In this document: positions 33,438-44,003 of the stretch, in pieces
Position numbering within the stretch: position 1 is the first letter of the stretch
Layout: each line of letters starts with the position of its first letter
From: Narthecium ossifragum
Lineage: Eukaryota > Streptophyta > Magnoliopsida > Dioscoreales > Nartheciaceae
DNA: 64,000 nucleotides
Direction: 5' to 3'
Assembly (NCBI GenBank): GCA_963920575.1
Contig: OY986970.1
Location: 24,306,114-24,370,113 of the forward strand
Made by a program: the position numbers and the translations under genes
Notes under the pieces: generated by a model
Databases searched by the model: none
The model's input: only the letters and a program-made list of their open reading frames with translations
Told to the model about the DNA's origin: nothing

Positions 33438-33665
33438 GGAAAGCTATGAGTGAAAAAAGCTTTTCTATCTAAGAGGTTAAAGGATGAGACCGTTTCCGTC
33501 GATCCTGTCAGTATTTAATTTTTGGGAGAAGGGTTAATATGAGCTAAAAAAAAATAGGGTTTGTCAGTAGGTCTTAGTTTCTTTTTTATATGATAATAGA
33601 AGCTGATGGGACAAAAATGCACCCCCCTCAGATCCCCTCCCCTCTCCCCCCTCTCCCCCCGGGGC

Positions 33666-33795
33666 CCCAGCACCCCCTCCGGATCCTGTCGCCCCCTCCG
33701 GATCTCGTTGCCCCCTCCAGATCCCAGCGCCCCCTCCGGATCCCGTTGGCCCCTCTGGATCACGTCGTCGGCGCCGCCCCGTGCCCCCTCCGGAT
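33666..33795. repeat. 19-bp minisatellite, about 6 units
   Basis: Units of the form CCCCCTCCGGATCCCGTTG are repeated with one to four changes each, giving a strongly GC-rich island inside an AT-rich element. Confidence 0.85.
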
Positions 33796-34004
33796 CCCGT
33801 CGCCGTCGCCCAGCTCCATCATCACCTTTTTTTTTCCTTTTTTTTTATTTTTATTTTTGAAATCGGATGTCCTCCTGCGTTGAATTGGTGTTTTTTTTTG
33901 AATTCTGACAAGTACATTATGTCTCCCACTTGTTTATTTTTGTAATTGACAATCAAATTTTTCATAAATATTTTTTAATTTGTTTGACTAATTTTTTACT
34001 CAAG

Positions 34005-34435
34005 TTACTTTTCACAAATCTACAATTGCAAAAAAGTGAAAAGTAACTTGTACAAGTTACATTGTACACATGAAAAGTAACTTGTACAATTATCAAAAAG
34101 TGGAAAGTAACTAGTACATTTGCAAAAAAATGGAAAGTAACTTGTACATTTGCAAAAAAAGTGGAAAGTAACTTATACAATACCCAAAAAGTGGAAAGTA
34201 ACTTGTATATTTCATCAACGAGACTCAAGTTACTTTCCACTAGTTACTTTCCATTGGTTTAATCTGGAAAGTAACACAAGTTATTTTCAATGATTTCATC
34301 ACCAAGAGCACAAGTTACTTTCCGTAATCGTGGAAAGTAACTTACGTTCCGTAATCATGGAAAGTAACTTACTTTCCACCGGGAATATGAACAGTCACAG
34401 GAATATGAACAGTCACTGGAATATGAACAGTCACT
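34005..34435. repeat. GGAAAGTAACTTG motif cluster and 18-bp tandem repeat
   Basis: About 13 copies of GAAAGTAACTTG occur in both orientations, including a 12-bp-stem hairpin AAGTTACTTTCC/GGAAAGTAACTT near 34313-34344. At 34383-34432 an 18-bp unit GGAATATGAACAGTCACT is repeated about three times. Confidence 0.85.
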
Positions 34436-34791
34436 GGGATATGTTAGGAATATTGAAGGGGCATTTTAGTAATAAAAAAAGTATCATGTACTAAATGCCT
34501 TAAGAAAAAGGTATTAATACCTAAGACTAAATATTTTCATCTGAATGAACTAAACACCAATTAGCCCTTAATTTTTCACCGTTGAAAGAAGATAACCAAC
34601 CATACTCATTGATTGGGCCAATTTTTTTTTTATGAGTTGAGCCCATAGGCTAGAATTACAAAAACTTATCTAGCGCCGGTTGGCCGTCATCCGGTTCCCA
34701 AACAATAGGACCCCGGAGGATCGACACGATCGAGCTATATCATCAGTTATTACATTTTCACCCCGTGGGATAGGAGTAAACAAAACAGATT

Positions 34792-35362
34792 TGGCGCATG
34801 GTAACGTGGACCTCTCTATGGGAGAGACAACCAGATTTCTCAAGGGGAGAAATAAAAAACCCTAACTTTCATTAATCATCAAAACTGACTCTTACAAACC
34901 CTAAGTCCTCCTTTTATAGGTTTAAGGAGAGACCAGACCAACTCATACATGGACTCTGATATGAATTAACCTAATCCAAATACTAAACCCGGAATTCAAA
35001 TAGGAGAAAACCTACTAGAAATAGGAAATTTGTCAAAAATAGAAAGACCCGAATAAGCTGCCTAAAAAGGAAAGTTTTTCACTAAAACTGAATTTTAAGC
35101 CAAAGGAAAAGGAATCTGGCGATTCGGAGGTCAAGGTCATGGAGAGATCTTTGATCTTCGATGATTCTTGACGGGCTCGTCGAGCCAGTCGTTTCGACTG
35201 GTCGCACGCTCCGGTCGGACGTCGTGGGTGAAAGTTATGCCCATCCGACGTTCGGGGTCGCCCGGAGATCTGAGTCGGATGGATGGGGTCCGAATGTGTC
35301 CGGATCGCCTCGGGAGCTGCTCCGGATCGGACTCGGTCAGGTCCGGGCTTGGTCCTGCATCA
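34792..35362 (-). mobile_element. Solo LTR, family C copy 1
   Basis: On the minus strand it starts TGATGCAGGACC and ends CCATGCGCCA, 571 bp, flanked by AGATT/AGATC (4 of 5). The homologous site at 32396-32440 lacks it. A TATA-like CTATAAAAGGAGG lies at about 34909-34921. Confidence 0.85.
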
Positions 35363-35622
35363 AGATCCCAAAATGGACGTCTGAAGCCAAATCTCTCGCA
35401 CAGTTTCCTCTATACCTGGTGTCCAAACCCGTCTTCCATTAAGGACATCATGGATTGGGCCAATTATCTACCATTTTGTCAGCATGTTTGAGAAACCAAT
35501 TAAGAATAACAGATTCTCAAAAGAAGCAAATTGTACGGGCCATTTATCAGGAACAATTAAGTTCAGTGATATGCATGAACAAAAGATAGCTGAACGACTT
35601 ATTTGAGACACGACAAAACTGA

Positions 35623-36071
35623 CGACATGTTTGGTTCGCACAAGGAATGGGAATGGGAATGGGAATGGGAATAGGAATGAGATTGGGATTAGGAATGGTC
35701 TATTACCAAGGTGATTTTGTAATATCAGGATTGGGAATGGGAATTAAACATTACCATGTTTGGTATACAAACAGAAGCTTGGGAATGGAATAGGAATGAA
35801 ATACAGATGACTAAAATACCCTCTTTTTTTAACATAGAGAGATCCGATTAAGGGTAGATTATTATTTTAATTTTTTAATCACCATTAACCGCCATTCCGT
35901 CGGAAATGGAATGAGGCATTCCGAGATATTAGATGGGATTGCCTCATTCCCAACTTGTCAGGAATGGATCATTCCTTTCCCAACTTTAATGTCTAATCAA
36001 ACAACGGAATGAGATTTGACTAAGGATTTGACCATTCCATTCCCGACGATTATCTCCGACCAAACATGTCG
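35623..36071. mobile_element. MITE, 449 bp
   Basis: Ends CGACATGTTTGGTTCG and CGACCAAACATGTCG are inverted, with GGGAATGGGAATGG subterminal repeats. It is flanked by TGA on both sides, while the related site near 32665 has a single TGA and no insert. The 3-bp duplication fits a Harbinger/Tourist-like or other 3-bp-TSD family. Confidence 0.88.
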
Positions 36072-36625
36072 TGAATATTTTGTAATCCGGACAAACAAGG
36101 TAGAGTGGTAGGCCACAATAACTACATTATTAATTGCTGGTTTATGACATGCATCAGGGCTTACGACATAAATACCGCATTTGGATCACAAAAAAGTTTT
36201 TTGTTTGGATCCCTCCTATGGCTTTGTGATTGCTTTACGATTCGGATGAATCAGCGACAGCCCACGTCATATCCCCGTTAAAAATCCAATGGTACACCTT
36301 TATCTCGCCCGGCCTATGGGCTATGGCCGAGCGCCACGAAGGCACTGTGCCCCGGGCTCTAGTCTGACGTGCCAAGGTGACAGATGGCGACTCCGTGATT
36401 AATCTTGCCGACTCAGTAGTACACCAAGTAGGGGGAACAGGCTCTGGTGGCACGACACCGACTTGATGACCTTACCGCCATTGATCCCGTTCACGTCGCC
36501 TATGAGCACATCACGCCGGAGCCCGCCGGGCTCTCGGTGCCTAAGGTGAGGCGGCGCAAAGCCTATGAGCACCTCGACGGCGAAGTCGATCATGTCCTCG
36601 GCGGAGGTGGCGCATAGCTTGGTAT

Positions 36626-38166
36626 TGATGGTAAATCCATCCTCATAAGATCGACGTCGACGAGCATGGTTGGCGCAGGGTAACGTGGACCTCTCTATGG
36701 GAAAGACAACCAGACTCTCTATGGGAGAGACAACCAGATTTCTCAAGGGGAAGAAATCAAAAAACCCTAATTTTTATTCATCATCAAAACTGAAACTTTT
36801 ACAAACCCTAAGGCCTCCTTTTATAGGTTTAAGGAAAGACCAAACCAACTCAACATGGACTCAAACATCATTATCCTAATCCAAGTACTAAACCCGGAAT
36901 TCAAATAGGAGAAAACATATTAGAAATAGAAAATTTATCAAAAATAGAAAGGACCCGAACAAACTGCCTAAAAAGAAAAGTTTTACGAAAAAACTGAATT
37001 TTAAGCCAAACGAAAAGGAAATTGGGAGATTCGAAGGTCACGATCATGGAGAGATCTTCGATCTCTGATAATTCTTGACGGGCTCGTCGACCCGGTCGTT
37101 TCGACTGGTGGTCGCACACCCCGATCGGACACCCGGATCGAAAGTTATGCCTGTCCGACGGTCGGGGTCGCCCGGGGATCTGAGTCGGACGGATGGAGTC
37201 CGCACACGTTCGGATCACCTTGGGAGCTGCTCCGGATCGGACTCGGTCAGGTCCGGGTTTTGTCCTGCATCAATGGTCGACAAAGGTCAAGTTTGGCGTC
37301 GACGGGTCGAGCTCGAGGCGTAGAGATGTCGATGAGCATAGTCGTGGTCTTGAGACGTAAAGACTTCGAAGGTGTCGAAGGTAGAGGCATCGGAGGCATC
37401 GAAGAGCATAGTCGAGGCCTCAAGACGTAGAGGCTTTGGAGGTGTCGAAGGTCGAGGCGCCGAGGCATCGAAGGTCGAGGCGCCGAGGCATCGAAGGTCA
37501 AGGCATCGAGGGTCGAGGCTCGAGCTCGGGAGGCGTTGAGATGGGCGTGTGTGAAGGTTGCATGATGACACCTGCATCTTTGGAGGCTTGCTAAAGTTGG
37601 AAGTTTGAATCTTCGAACTTAGGCAAAATTTGGCATATTGATTTGAGATCAACTCAAATCAATTAATATAATGATGATTTGGCAGGTGAAGTAGGTGCTT
37701 CTCCTGTCTATGTGAAGCTAATCAAAGATGCAAATAATGACGGAAAATATACGCAGTTATATATCTCGTTGATTGATTGTGATTGGACTCTATATTAGGA
37801 AAGTAGTCTCATATGTTTCCTATATATATGAGGGTATGGCTTGATAGGCGGTGTGTGGGTGTAGCCCGCAGGGCTTGATAGGAAGCAGAGGGCCTAGAGA
37901 GGTTGCAGGGCTTGAGAGAAAGCAAGGATACATAGAGAGAGAGAGAGACAATTCTCTGTTGAATGTATATGGGAGGGATGAGAGAGATTTATATGTGAAA
38001 GTTGAGAGATTGAGTATTGTAAATCTCCTACATATTGAAGTTTTCTCTCTTCCCATGGTTTTTTCTTTGCGGTAATTTACCGGAAGGTTTTCTACATTAA
38101 ATCTGGTATCTCCTCCTTGTTCTCTTGCATTCCCATCTTGGTTCCCTTACAATCAAATTCCTAACA
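36626..38166 (+). mobile_element. Copia-like solo LTR (~0.94 kb) carrying a nested solo LTR
   Basis: Outer ends TGATGGTAAATCC and CAAATTCCTAACA are flanked by GGTAT/GGTCT (4 of 5). Removing the nested family C LTR (36671-37272) leaves about 940 bp. A TATA-like TATATATATGAGGG near 37822 suggests plus orientation. GTCGAGGCG-type short repeats fill 37370-37520. It sits inside the BURP coding region of copy 3. Confidence 0.7.
36671..37272 (-). mobile_element. Solo LTR, family C copy 2
   Basis: 602 bp, matching copy 1 throughout, flanked by the perfect duplication ATGGT (36666-36670 and 37273-37277). Nested in the copia-like LTR. Confidence 0.9.
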
Positions 38167-38320
38167 GGTCTCCCCTCGGCTCGGCGCGTGCTCGCACTCG
38201 CTCACCGTCTCGCCCATGGCCCGTCCCAGCGCGGTGTCCGGCGGCACTGCGAACAGCTTCGTCGTTAGCATCGAACGGCAGCCTCGCTGCGATCGACCGA
38301 TGTAGGAAAGCCCTTTCCAG

Positions 38321-38909
38321 TGATGCAGGTCAAGAAACTGAACAGGTTGAACCAGCAGAGGAGGCTGAACCTGCGAGACACCCAATGCGATCGGAGCAAA
38401 CCCGGATTCCATCAGTCCGAATTAGGTCTACGACTGTGATCATCAGATGGCATAACTTTTGGTCACACTGTTCGATCGGGGCGTATGAAGTGTCAAATCG
38501 ACCGGCTTAGCGAGCTCTACAAGAGTCATCGAAGATCAAATATCTCCCCATGATCCAAGGTGTTCCAAGCCCAGATTGCTTTTTCTGATGCCCCAAAATT
38601 CAGTTTTATTAAAGCTTTCCATATTTGGCGGTTTTTTCACGACTAGGTTTTTTTTCTCCAATTTTAACTGTTTAATTAATAATTTGATTGGGATTAGTTG
38701 CTATCTTTAAGTAGTAGTTTGAGTTCATATGTAAGTAGGTTTCTCCTTACTCTATAAAAGGATATTAGTGTTTGTAATTGGAGTCAGAGTTTTGATTAAT
38801 GAGATTTTAAGTAGTTTTCTCCTCTTAAGAATTTTGATTTTCTCTTTCACAGAGAGGACCGTCGTCTCTCCCGTCGAGAGGCTATATCTTTCACGCTCAC
38901 CCTGCGCCA
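38321..38909 (+). mobile_element. Solo LTR, family C copy 3 (opposite orientation)
   Basis: 589 bp from TGATGCAGGTCAAG to CACCCTGCGCCA, flanked by TCCAG/TCCGG (4 of 5). More diverged than copies 1 and 2. It splits the start of the BURP domain of copy 3. Confidence 0.75.
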
Positions 38910-40370
38910 TCCGGCATCTTGTCTCTTATGTGGGGGCATCGGCATGATCACCCGTCTCGTAGTTGGCTCTCCCTGAAAGAACTTTCCCGGCTCTGCCACC
39001 CACTTGCTCGTCGCCGCCACTGCTGCCTCCTTCTCATCACCGGGCGGCTCCAGGTGGCGAGACACGTTCTTGTACTCGTGAAACTCGACGCCGGTCTTCG
39101 CATAGTGCTTGAAGTCAGTCACGGCCGCACTATAGCTCTTGAAAGGTTATCACAATCGGATCGCCGGCGGAGTCTTAGCCGTATGACTTCAACAGGTCGC
39201 TGCCGGGATTGTATGATAAGGCATTATTGGTGAAGACCATCGTCGTCGTGCGGGTGGCGCTCTTGCCGTAAGACTGGAACGAATCATTGGCGACGTTGGT
39301 CTCATCACTGTAGCTGTCGAAGGTGCTGGCGCTGGAGTCGGCGTGTGAACCATAGGTCCGGAAGGTGTTGACCAGGATGTTCGAACCATGGGCGTAGCTT
39401 TCGAAGGAGTTAGCGCCGCCATCGGCTTCCTCGTTGTAGTTGGCGAAGCCCGTGCCGATGACGTTGCTGTGATCGGCGTAGGATGTGAAGGCGGTGGGCA
39501 CGCCATGGCCGTGCTTGCCGTACCTGGCGAAGGATTGGTCTCCGCTGTTCGTCTCGTCTGCGTAGGAGGTGAAGGCCTGGTCACGTTTGATGCATGGCGC
39601 TGGCGTCATAGCTGGTGAATCTCAAGTCCGGTCCGTTGGCGCCGCGTTGGTAAGTGGTAAAGGAGCCGGCGCCACCGGAAGCGCTGGCGGCGTAGGAGGT
39701 GAAGTTGGTGGTGACGATATTGCCGTCCAAGGAGTAGGAGAGGAAGGAGTCGTTGTGGGACTTGGATTGCCGGGAGTATTGCCGGAAGGTGTCGTCGGCG
39801 TCGGTGGGACCTAAAGAATAGTTCTTGAATGAGTCCGAGCCGCCGATGGCGGAGGAGATGTAGTTGGCGAAGTTCTTGCTCAGCTGGTAAGTTGAGAAGT
39901 GGGAGTCGGAGTCATGTTGAGAGGCGACGTTTTGGGGGAAGTTTGGATTGCAGAGGAGACGGGCGGCGGCGCAGAAGGCCGGGAGACGGGCGGTGAGAGC
40001 GGCAGGGCCGGAGGGGGAGGAGACCAAAGCGGAGTAGGCGGCGGAGTCGAGGACGGAGAGGTTGGAGAGTAAGAACAAAGGATGTGGGCGGCCGTTGGGG
40101 ATTCTCCGGTTCCAGTAGGGAAGCGCCGCCCCCCTCTCCGTGAATGGGTTTGGGTTGGTGGATATGGATTGGTTCTTCGCTGCATTGGTGGCGGCGGAGG
40201 TGAGGTTGGAGGTTGGTGGTGGCTACTGCCATTAGTTGGCAGAGAGAGAGAGAGAGAGAGAGAGGAAGAGAAGGGGAGGAATTAGGAGAGTTGAAGTTGA
40301 AGAAGCCATGGTGATGAGTTCTATATGGTTAGCTTCCCGCCTTCTTCTCTTCGTTTGAAGTTTGAACCCA

Positions 40371-40380
40371 ATATTTATAG
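40371..40380 (-). promoter_or_regulatory. TATA box of BURP copy 3
   Basis: Minus-strand GCTATAAATATT lies about 65 bp before the ATG at 40309, a plausible distance for a core promoter. Confidence 0.5.
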
Positions 40381-40513
40381 CATTTTAGCGGCAATGCTTG
40401 TTAATTGTTGTTTCAATTCAGATGGTTGATACTTGTAAATTGTAATCATATTAAATTAACAATTGTTGCAATAAATTCTAAATGATAACAAAGAAAAAAC
40501 TCAAATATAAATA

Positions 40514-41665
40514 GGGTTATTTACATATATACCCTCAAAAAACTTTCCAAATACGTATTTACCCTTACATTCTTCATATTTTCATATATTCCCCTGAAAA
40601 GTTTAAATAATCTCAAAAATACCCTTCGGGTTAGTTGCTGTGGAATTCAGTGGGAATATTCCCAACGCCGTTAACGTTAGCAGGGGAAAAGACAGTTTTG
40701 CCCCTGGAGTACCGTTGCAGTGATACAAACCCTTATTTAAACCCCTGCATCCTTCAACAGCCTCATATTTTTCCTTCAAGCCCTAGGTTTTAAAATACGC
40801 CATTGTTGCCGACATCGAACTCGCCCACGAAGTTAGATCGCCCCCATGACTCAAAATCCGTGCAAGGTCTCGCATTTCCGGTGAAGATCCGTCGGGTTTG
40901 GGACCAACTTCTCCATGACCCTAACGAAGAATAGTAGATGGGCATCATCCGGATCATCTTCTCCAGCAGCTTCATCCGGCTTTGATTGCAAGGTCATCCA
41001 AAAAACATACTCTTGCAATGTGCTCATCCAAAAAATATACTAAAAAAAACAACCCATCCGTCAAAAAAATATCACTCTTGCAATGTACTCAACCCATGCA
41101 CAGAACAAAACTGCAACATGCTCAGCCAATGGGATACCTTATATCTTGGACTCGAGGGTTGCATCCCTTTTGCAATGGTCCCTTGATAACGAACATATCA
41201 GCAAGATCATCATCCATAGCTCTCCCAATTTAGGTCAGGCAAGCCGTAGAAAACCCTAAGAGAGGTGAATGGGTGCAACGATCGATGGGCGCGGTGAAGC
41301 CGATCGACGGGTATCGAAGTCGGTGAAGCCGATCGATGGGCACGGAGGAAACCCTAGGGGATGATCACTGTGTGCAACGATAGGAACATATGAAAACTTT
41401 GAAGATATGTATGTTAATGATCGCCGGGAGAAACTTTAGGAGATGCCCGATTAAAGCCTAGATATATGGTGGGGGTATTTAAGTAAAGTTACCCAGCCGG
41501 GTTAGAATTTACCCCATGGTTAGGTTACTTAACCTTACGGAAGTACACGGAAGGGTATTTTTGAGATTATTTGAACTTTTCAGGGGTATCTATGAAAATA
41601 TGAAGAATATAGGGGTAAATACATATTTTGAAAGTTTTTTTAGGGTATATATATGTAAATAACTC
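40514..41665. mobile_element. Mutator-like element with ~120-bp terminal inverted repeats
   Basis: Both ends read G(G/A)GTTATTTACATATATA and continue as near-identical inverted text through AATAATCTCAAAAATACCCTTC. The 9-bp duplication ATATAAATA (40505-40513 and 41666-41674) is perfect. The interior (about 40740-41450) is gene-like but has no transposase. A 61-codon minus frame at 40790-40975 is not recognisable, and repeated CATCCAAAAAA phrases follow. Confidence 0.88.
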
Positions 41666-41674
41666 ATATAAATA

Positions 41675-42175
41675 ACTTTTTGAACACTACTATTAGAAGA
41701 TTTTTAGGTAGTAATTGTGCATGTGTTTTGACATTTGCATACACTCTAAATTTCAAAAAAGAAATTGGTGGAATTAGAAAATAAAATATGAAAGATTATC
41801 TTTTCTTCCTTGTATATAATGCATAGCAAGCTGAGTGAAAATGGCAAGCTTTTTATGGGACCGGAATCATTGACGGTATCCCAGATCTTGGGCTCATGCG
41901 TTTTCAAGTGTGAGGTGGCGTAGAGTACAATTGGGCATGCATCATTTGGTTCGTGGATTCTTGCAATGCAAATTTGTTTCTAGAAAACCTCGCTTTTATC
42001 CTACGAGCCGATGAATTTTTGTATATGCACCTTATGGCTTCGTACCTCCTTCGTCAAAGTCTATGGATTCGAATCTCTTTTACATGCGTGAGGACTTTGT
42101 AATCGAATGAGGGATGTAATAAGGGCCCACCGCGCGTTAACAGAGATAAATGACTCAACTTATAATAATTAATAA
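41675..42175. other. No gene seen
   Basis: AT-rich intergenic sequence without strong repeats. Confidence 0.5.
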
Positions 42176-42765
42176 GGTAAATTACATTTCTGAGCCGGAA
42201 AAAGATTTGTGTACATGCCATGTGCATGTACATAACCTATGTGGCTAACATCCAAGCCACTACTTTTCCCCCTAATAACATCACTATGGGGTTGGATGTT
42301 AGCCACATAGGGGTGTACATGTACATGGCATGCACCCCAATCAAAGTCCGAGCGAGCCTCGTGGTTTGTGTCAAGTTTCATTTAAGGCCTTATAGTTTCA
42401 AAAATTTCAAATAATACCCTAACATTTGGATTTCGTTTCAAATAAGGCCCTAGGGCAGACGCCGTTTGTGGGTTGACAACAAATGAGTCACGTGACATCA
42501 CATGACCCAAACCACAATACATTGAAACTTGACCCAAACCATAGGGCCTTAAGTGAATCTTGATTCAAACCACAAGGCCAAAAAAATGTAATCTACCTTT
42601 CATATTTCATAGACATATGATGTAACGTGACTTATTCACCATCAACCCACTAACGGTGTCAGCGCTTAGGGTCTTATTTGAAACGAAATCCAAACATCAA
42701 GGTCTTATTTAAAAGTTATGAAACTACATGATCTTAAATGGAATTTGACGCAAACCACAGGATCC
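42176..42765. mobile_element. Two overlapping foldback-type repeats
   Basis: A short hairpin pairs about 42210-42256 with 42290-42335 (TGTACATGCC...GGCATG arms with GTGGCTAACATCCA). A longer inverted pair joins 42358-42475 to 42645-42765 (GTGGTTTG.GTCAA...GGATTTCGTTTCAAATAAG). Ends and superfamily are unresolved. Confidence 0.6.
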
Positions 42766-43484
42766 GATACCTAAATTTATCCTAATTAATAAATAAAACC
42801 AAGCATATAGGTTTCGCTTCTCTCCTCACTTCTTTGCATAGGGAATAGAGGTTCTATGCTTCTCTTCTCACTTCTTTGCTATTTGTGCGCGTGCTTTAAA
42901 AATTAATATAGTTATTTTGAAGTTAGAGAAAATATGGATTAATATGTGGGATAAGTAGTGTGATAAAGTTATTCCATTTATGACTTGTTTGGTTGGGGGA
43001 TAGGGATTCCCTATCCCGGGTTAAGCCCATTTTATCCATGTATTACAACTGATACGACTTGAAAAGTGTCGTAGTCTTAGCAAGTACGCCAAAATTAGAA
43101 ATTTATAATCCGAATCACTAACTAACTATTTTAGGGATAGATAGCAATGAGTCCGAGTCGATCCACAAGGGAAAAGAGTATTAAGTCTAATTACCTTGTA
43201 TAGTTCTATATCAAAAGATTAGAAAAGCAAAGGATTTTTGGGTTTAAACTACTCTTAACTAATGATTAAACTAAACTGAATAATAATATGATGAGAAAAC
43301 GCCAAGAGATTTCTAATCCGTAATAAAGAACTAACTAGGTCTTCCTAGGATGAGAGCAAATCGATTAATCACTGATGGTTTTAACTAGTTGATAGGTGAA
43401 TGGCTAGTTCTCCCTAACACTCAACAAGTTCTTGTTAGGATTCCTCGTCGGCAATGATATCAAAGAATGGATATTGTTATATAA

Positions 43485-43727
43485 TCAAGATGGTTCTAGC
43501 ATCTTGAGGTCGTCAAATAGAATGTATCAAGGATTAGCAGTTAACCTAGTGGTTCTAGCACTAGCGTAGTGGTACTAGCACTTACGAAATCCCTAATCTT
43601 GAATTAAGAAGAATAACGGATTAAGAGTTGGTCATAATGGTTCTAGGATTATGTGTAATGGTTCTAGCATCACAAGACTCTTAATCTCGAAAAGAAAATC
43701 CTCACATCCATGGTTCTAGCATGAATG
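43485..43727. repeat. Constant-loop hairpin array in family A LTR (copy 2)
   Basis: Six hairpins on GTTCTAG or GTACTAG loops: TCAAGATG/CATCTTGA (43485-43507), CTAGTG/CACTAG (43546-43564), CGTAGTG/CACTTACG with one bulge (43565-43586), CATAATG/GATTATG (43633-43653), TGTAATG/CATCACA with one mismatch (43654-43674) and ACATCCATG/CATGAATGT with one mismatch (to about 43728). Confidence 0.85.
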
Positions 43728-44003
43728 TTTTGATGAGAATATCTAATGTCAAGCCCTAACATGCTCAAGACCTAGATCTAGGGCATATAAAAACAAATCA
43801 TTCATCCACAATAATAAAAATCACACCAATAGATATAGAGAGAATAAGAATCATCCATTCAAACCATCAAAATATGTTTACATGCTCAAATCCAAAGGAA
43901 ACCCTAGAAAGATCTCTTATTACATCATAGAAATCCCTAGGTTAGGGTTTAGTTACTCATCTTCGAGAGGAGATCCATTGATGAAGTCAGCTACTGAGAA
44001 AAA

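Larger units (their letters stand above)
33524..34567. mobile_element. Probable MULE-type MITE, 1044 bp
   Basis: The block is flanked by the 9-bp duplication TTAATTTTT (33515-33523, 34568-34576) and has weakly inverted ends (GGG...GGGTTAATATGAGC and CACCAATTAGCCC). A 9-bp duplication suits Mutator-like elements, but the site is low complexity and the terminal match is short. Confidence 0.5.
36239..40309 (-). pseudogene. BURP PG1-beta-like paralog, copy 3, shredded by insertions
   Basis: Reading from MASSTSTLL (40309): signal peptide, the PNPFTERGAALPYWNRRIPN block, then FxxY repeats to about 39600. A frameshift/stop follows after SAMHQT, and repeats continue in another frame to about 39175. 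The early BURP part (38910-39060) is interrupted by solo LTR 38321-38909. The middle (FAVPPDTALGRAMGETVSEC) lies at 38167-38320. The solo LTR 36626-38166 follows, then the tail (CATSAEDMIDFAVEVL ... NGDMTWAVADSSES) at 36239-36625. About 60-70 bp between the second and third CH motifs are deleted, and the final CHW reads YHW. Several frames are needed, so no functional BURP domain can be made. Confidence 0.9.
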
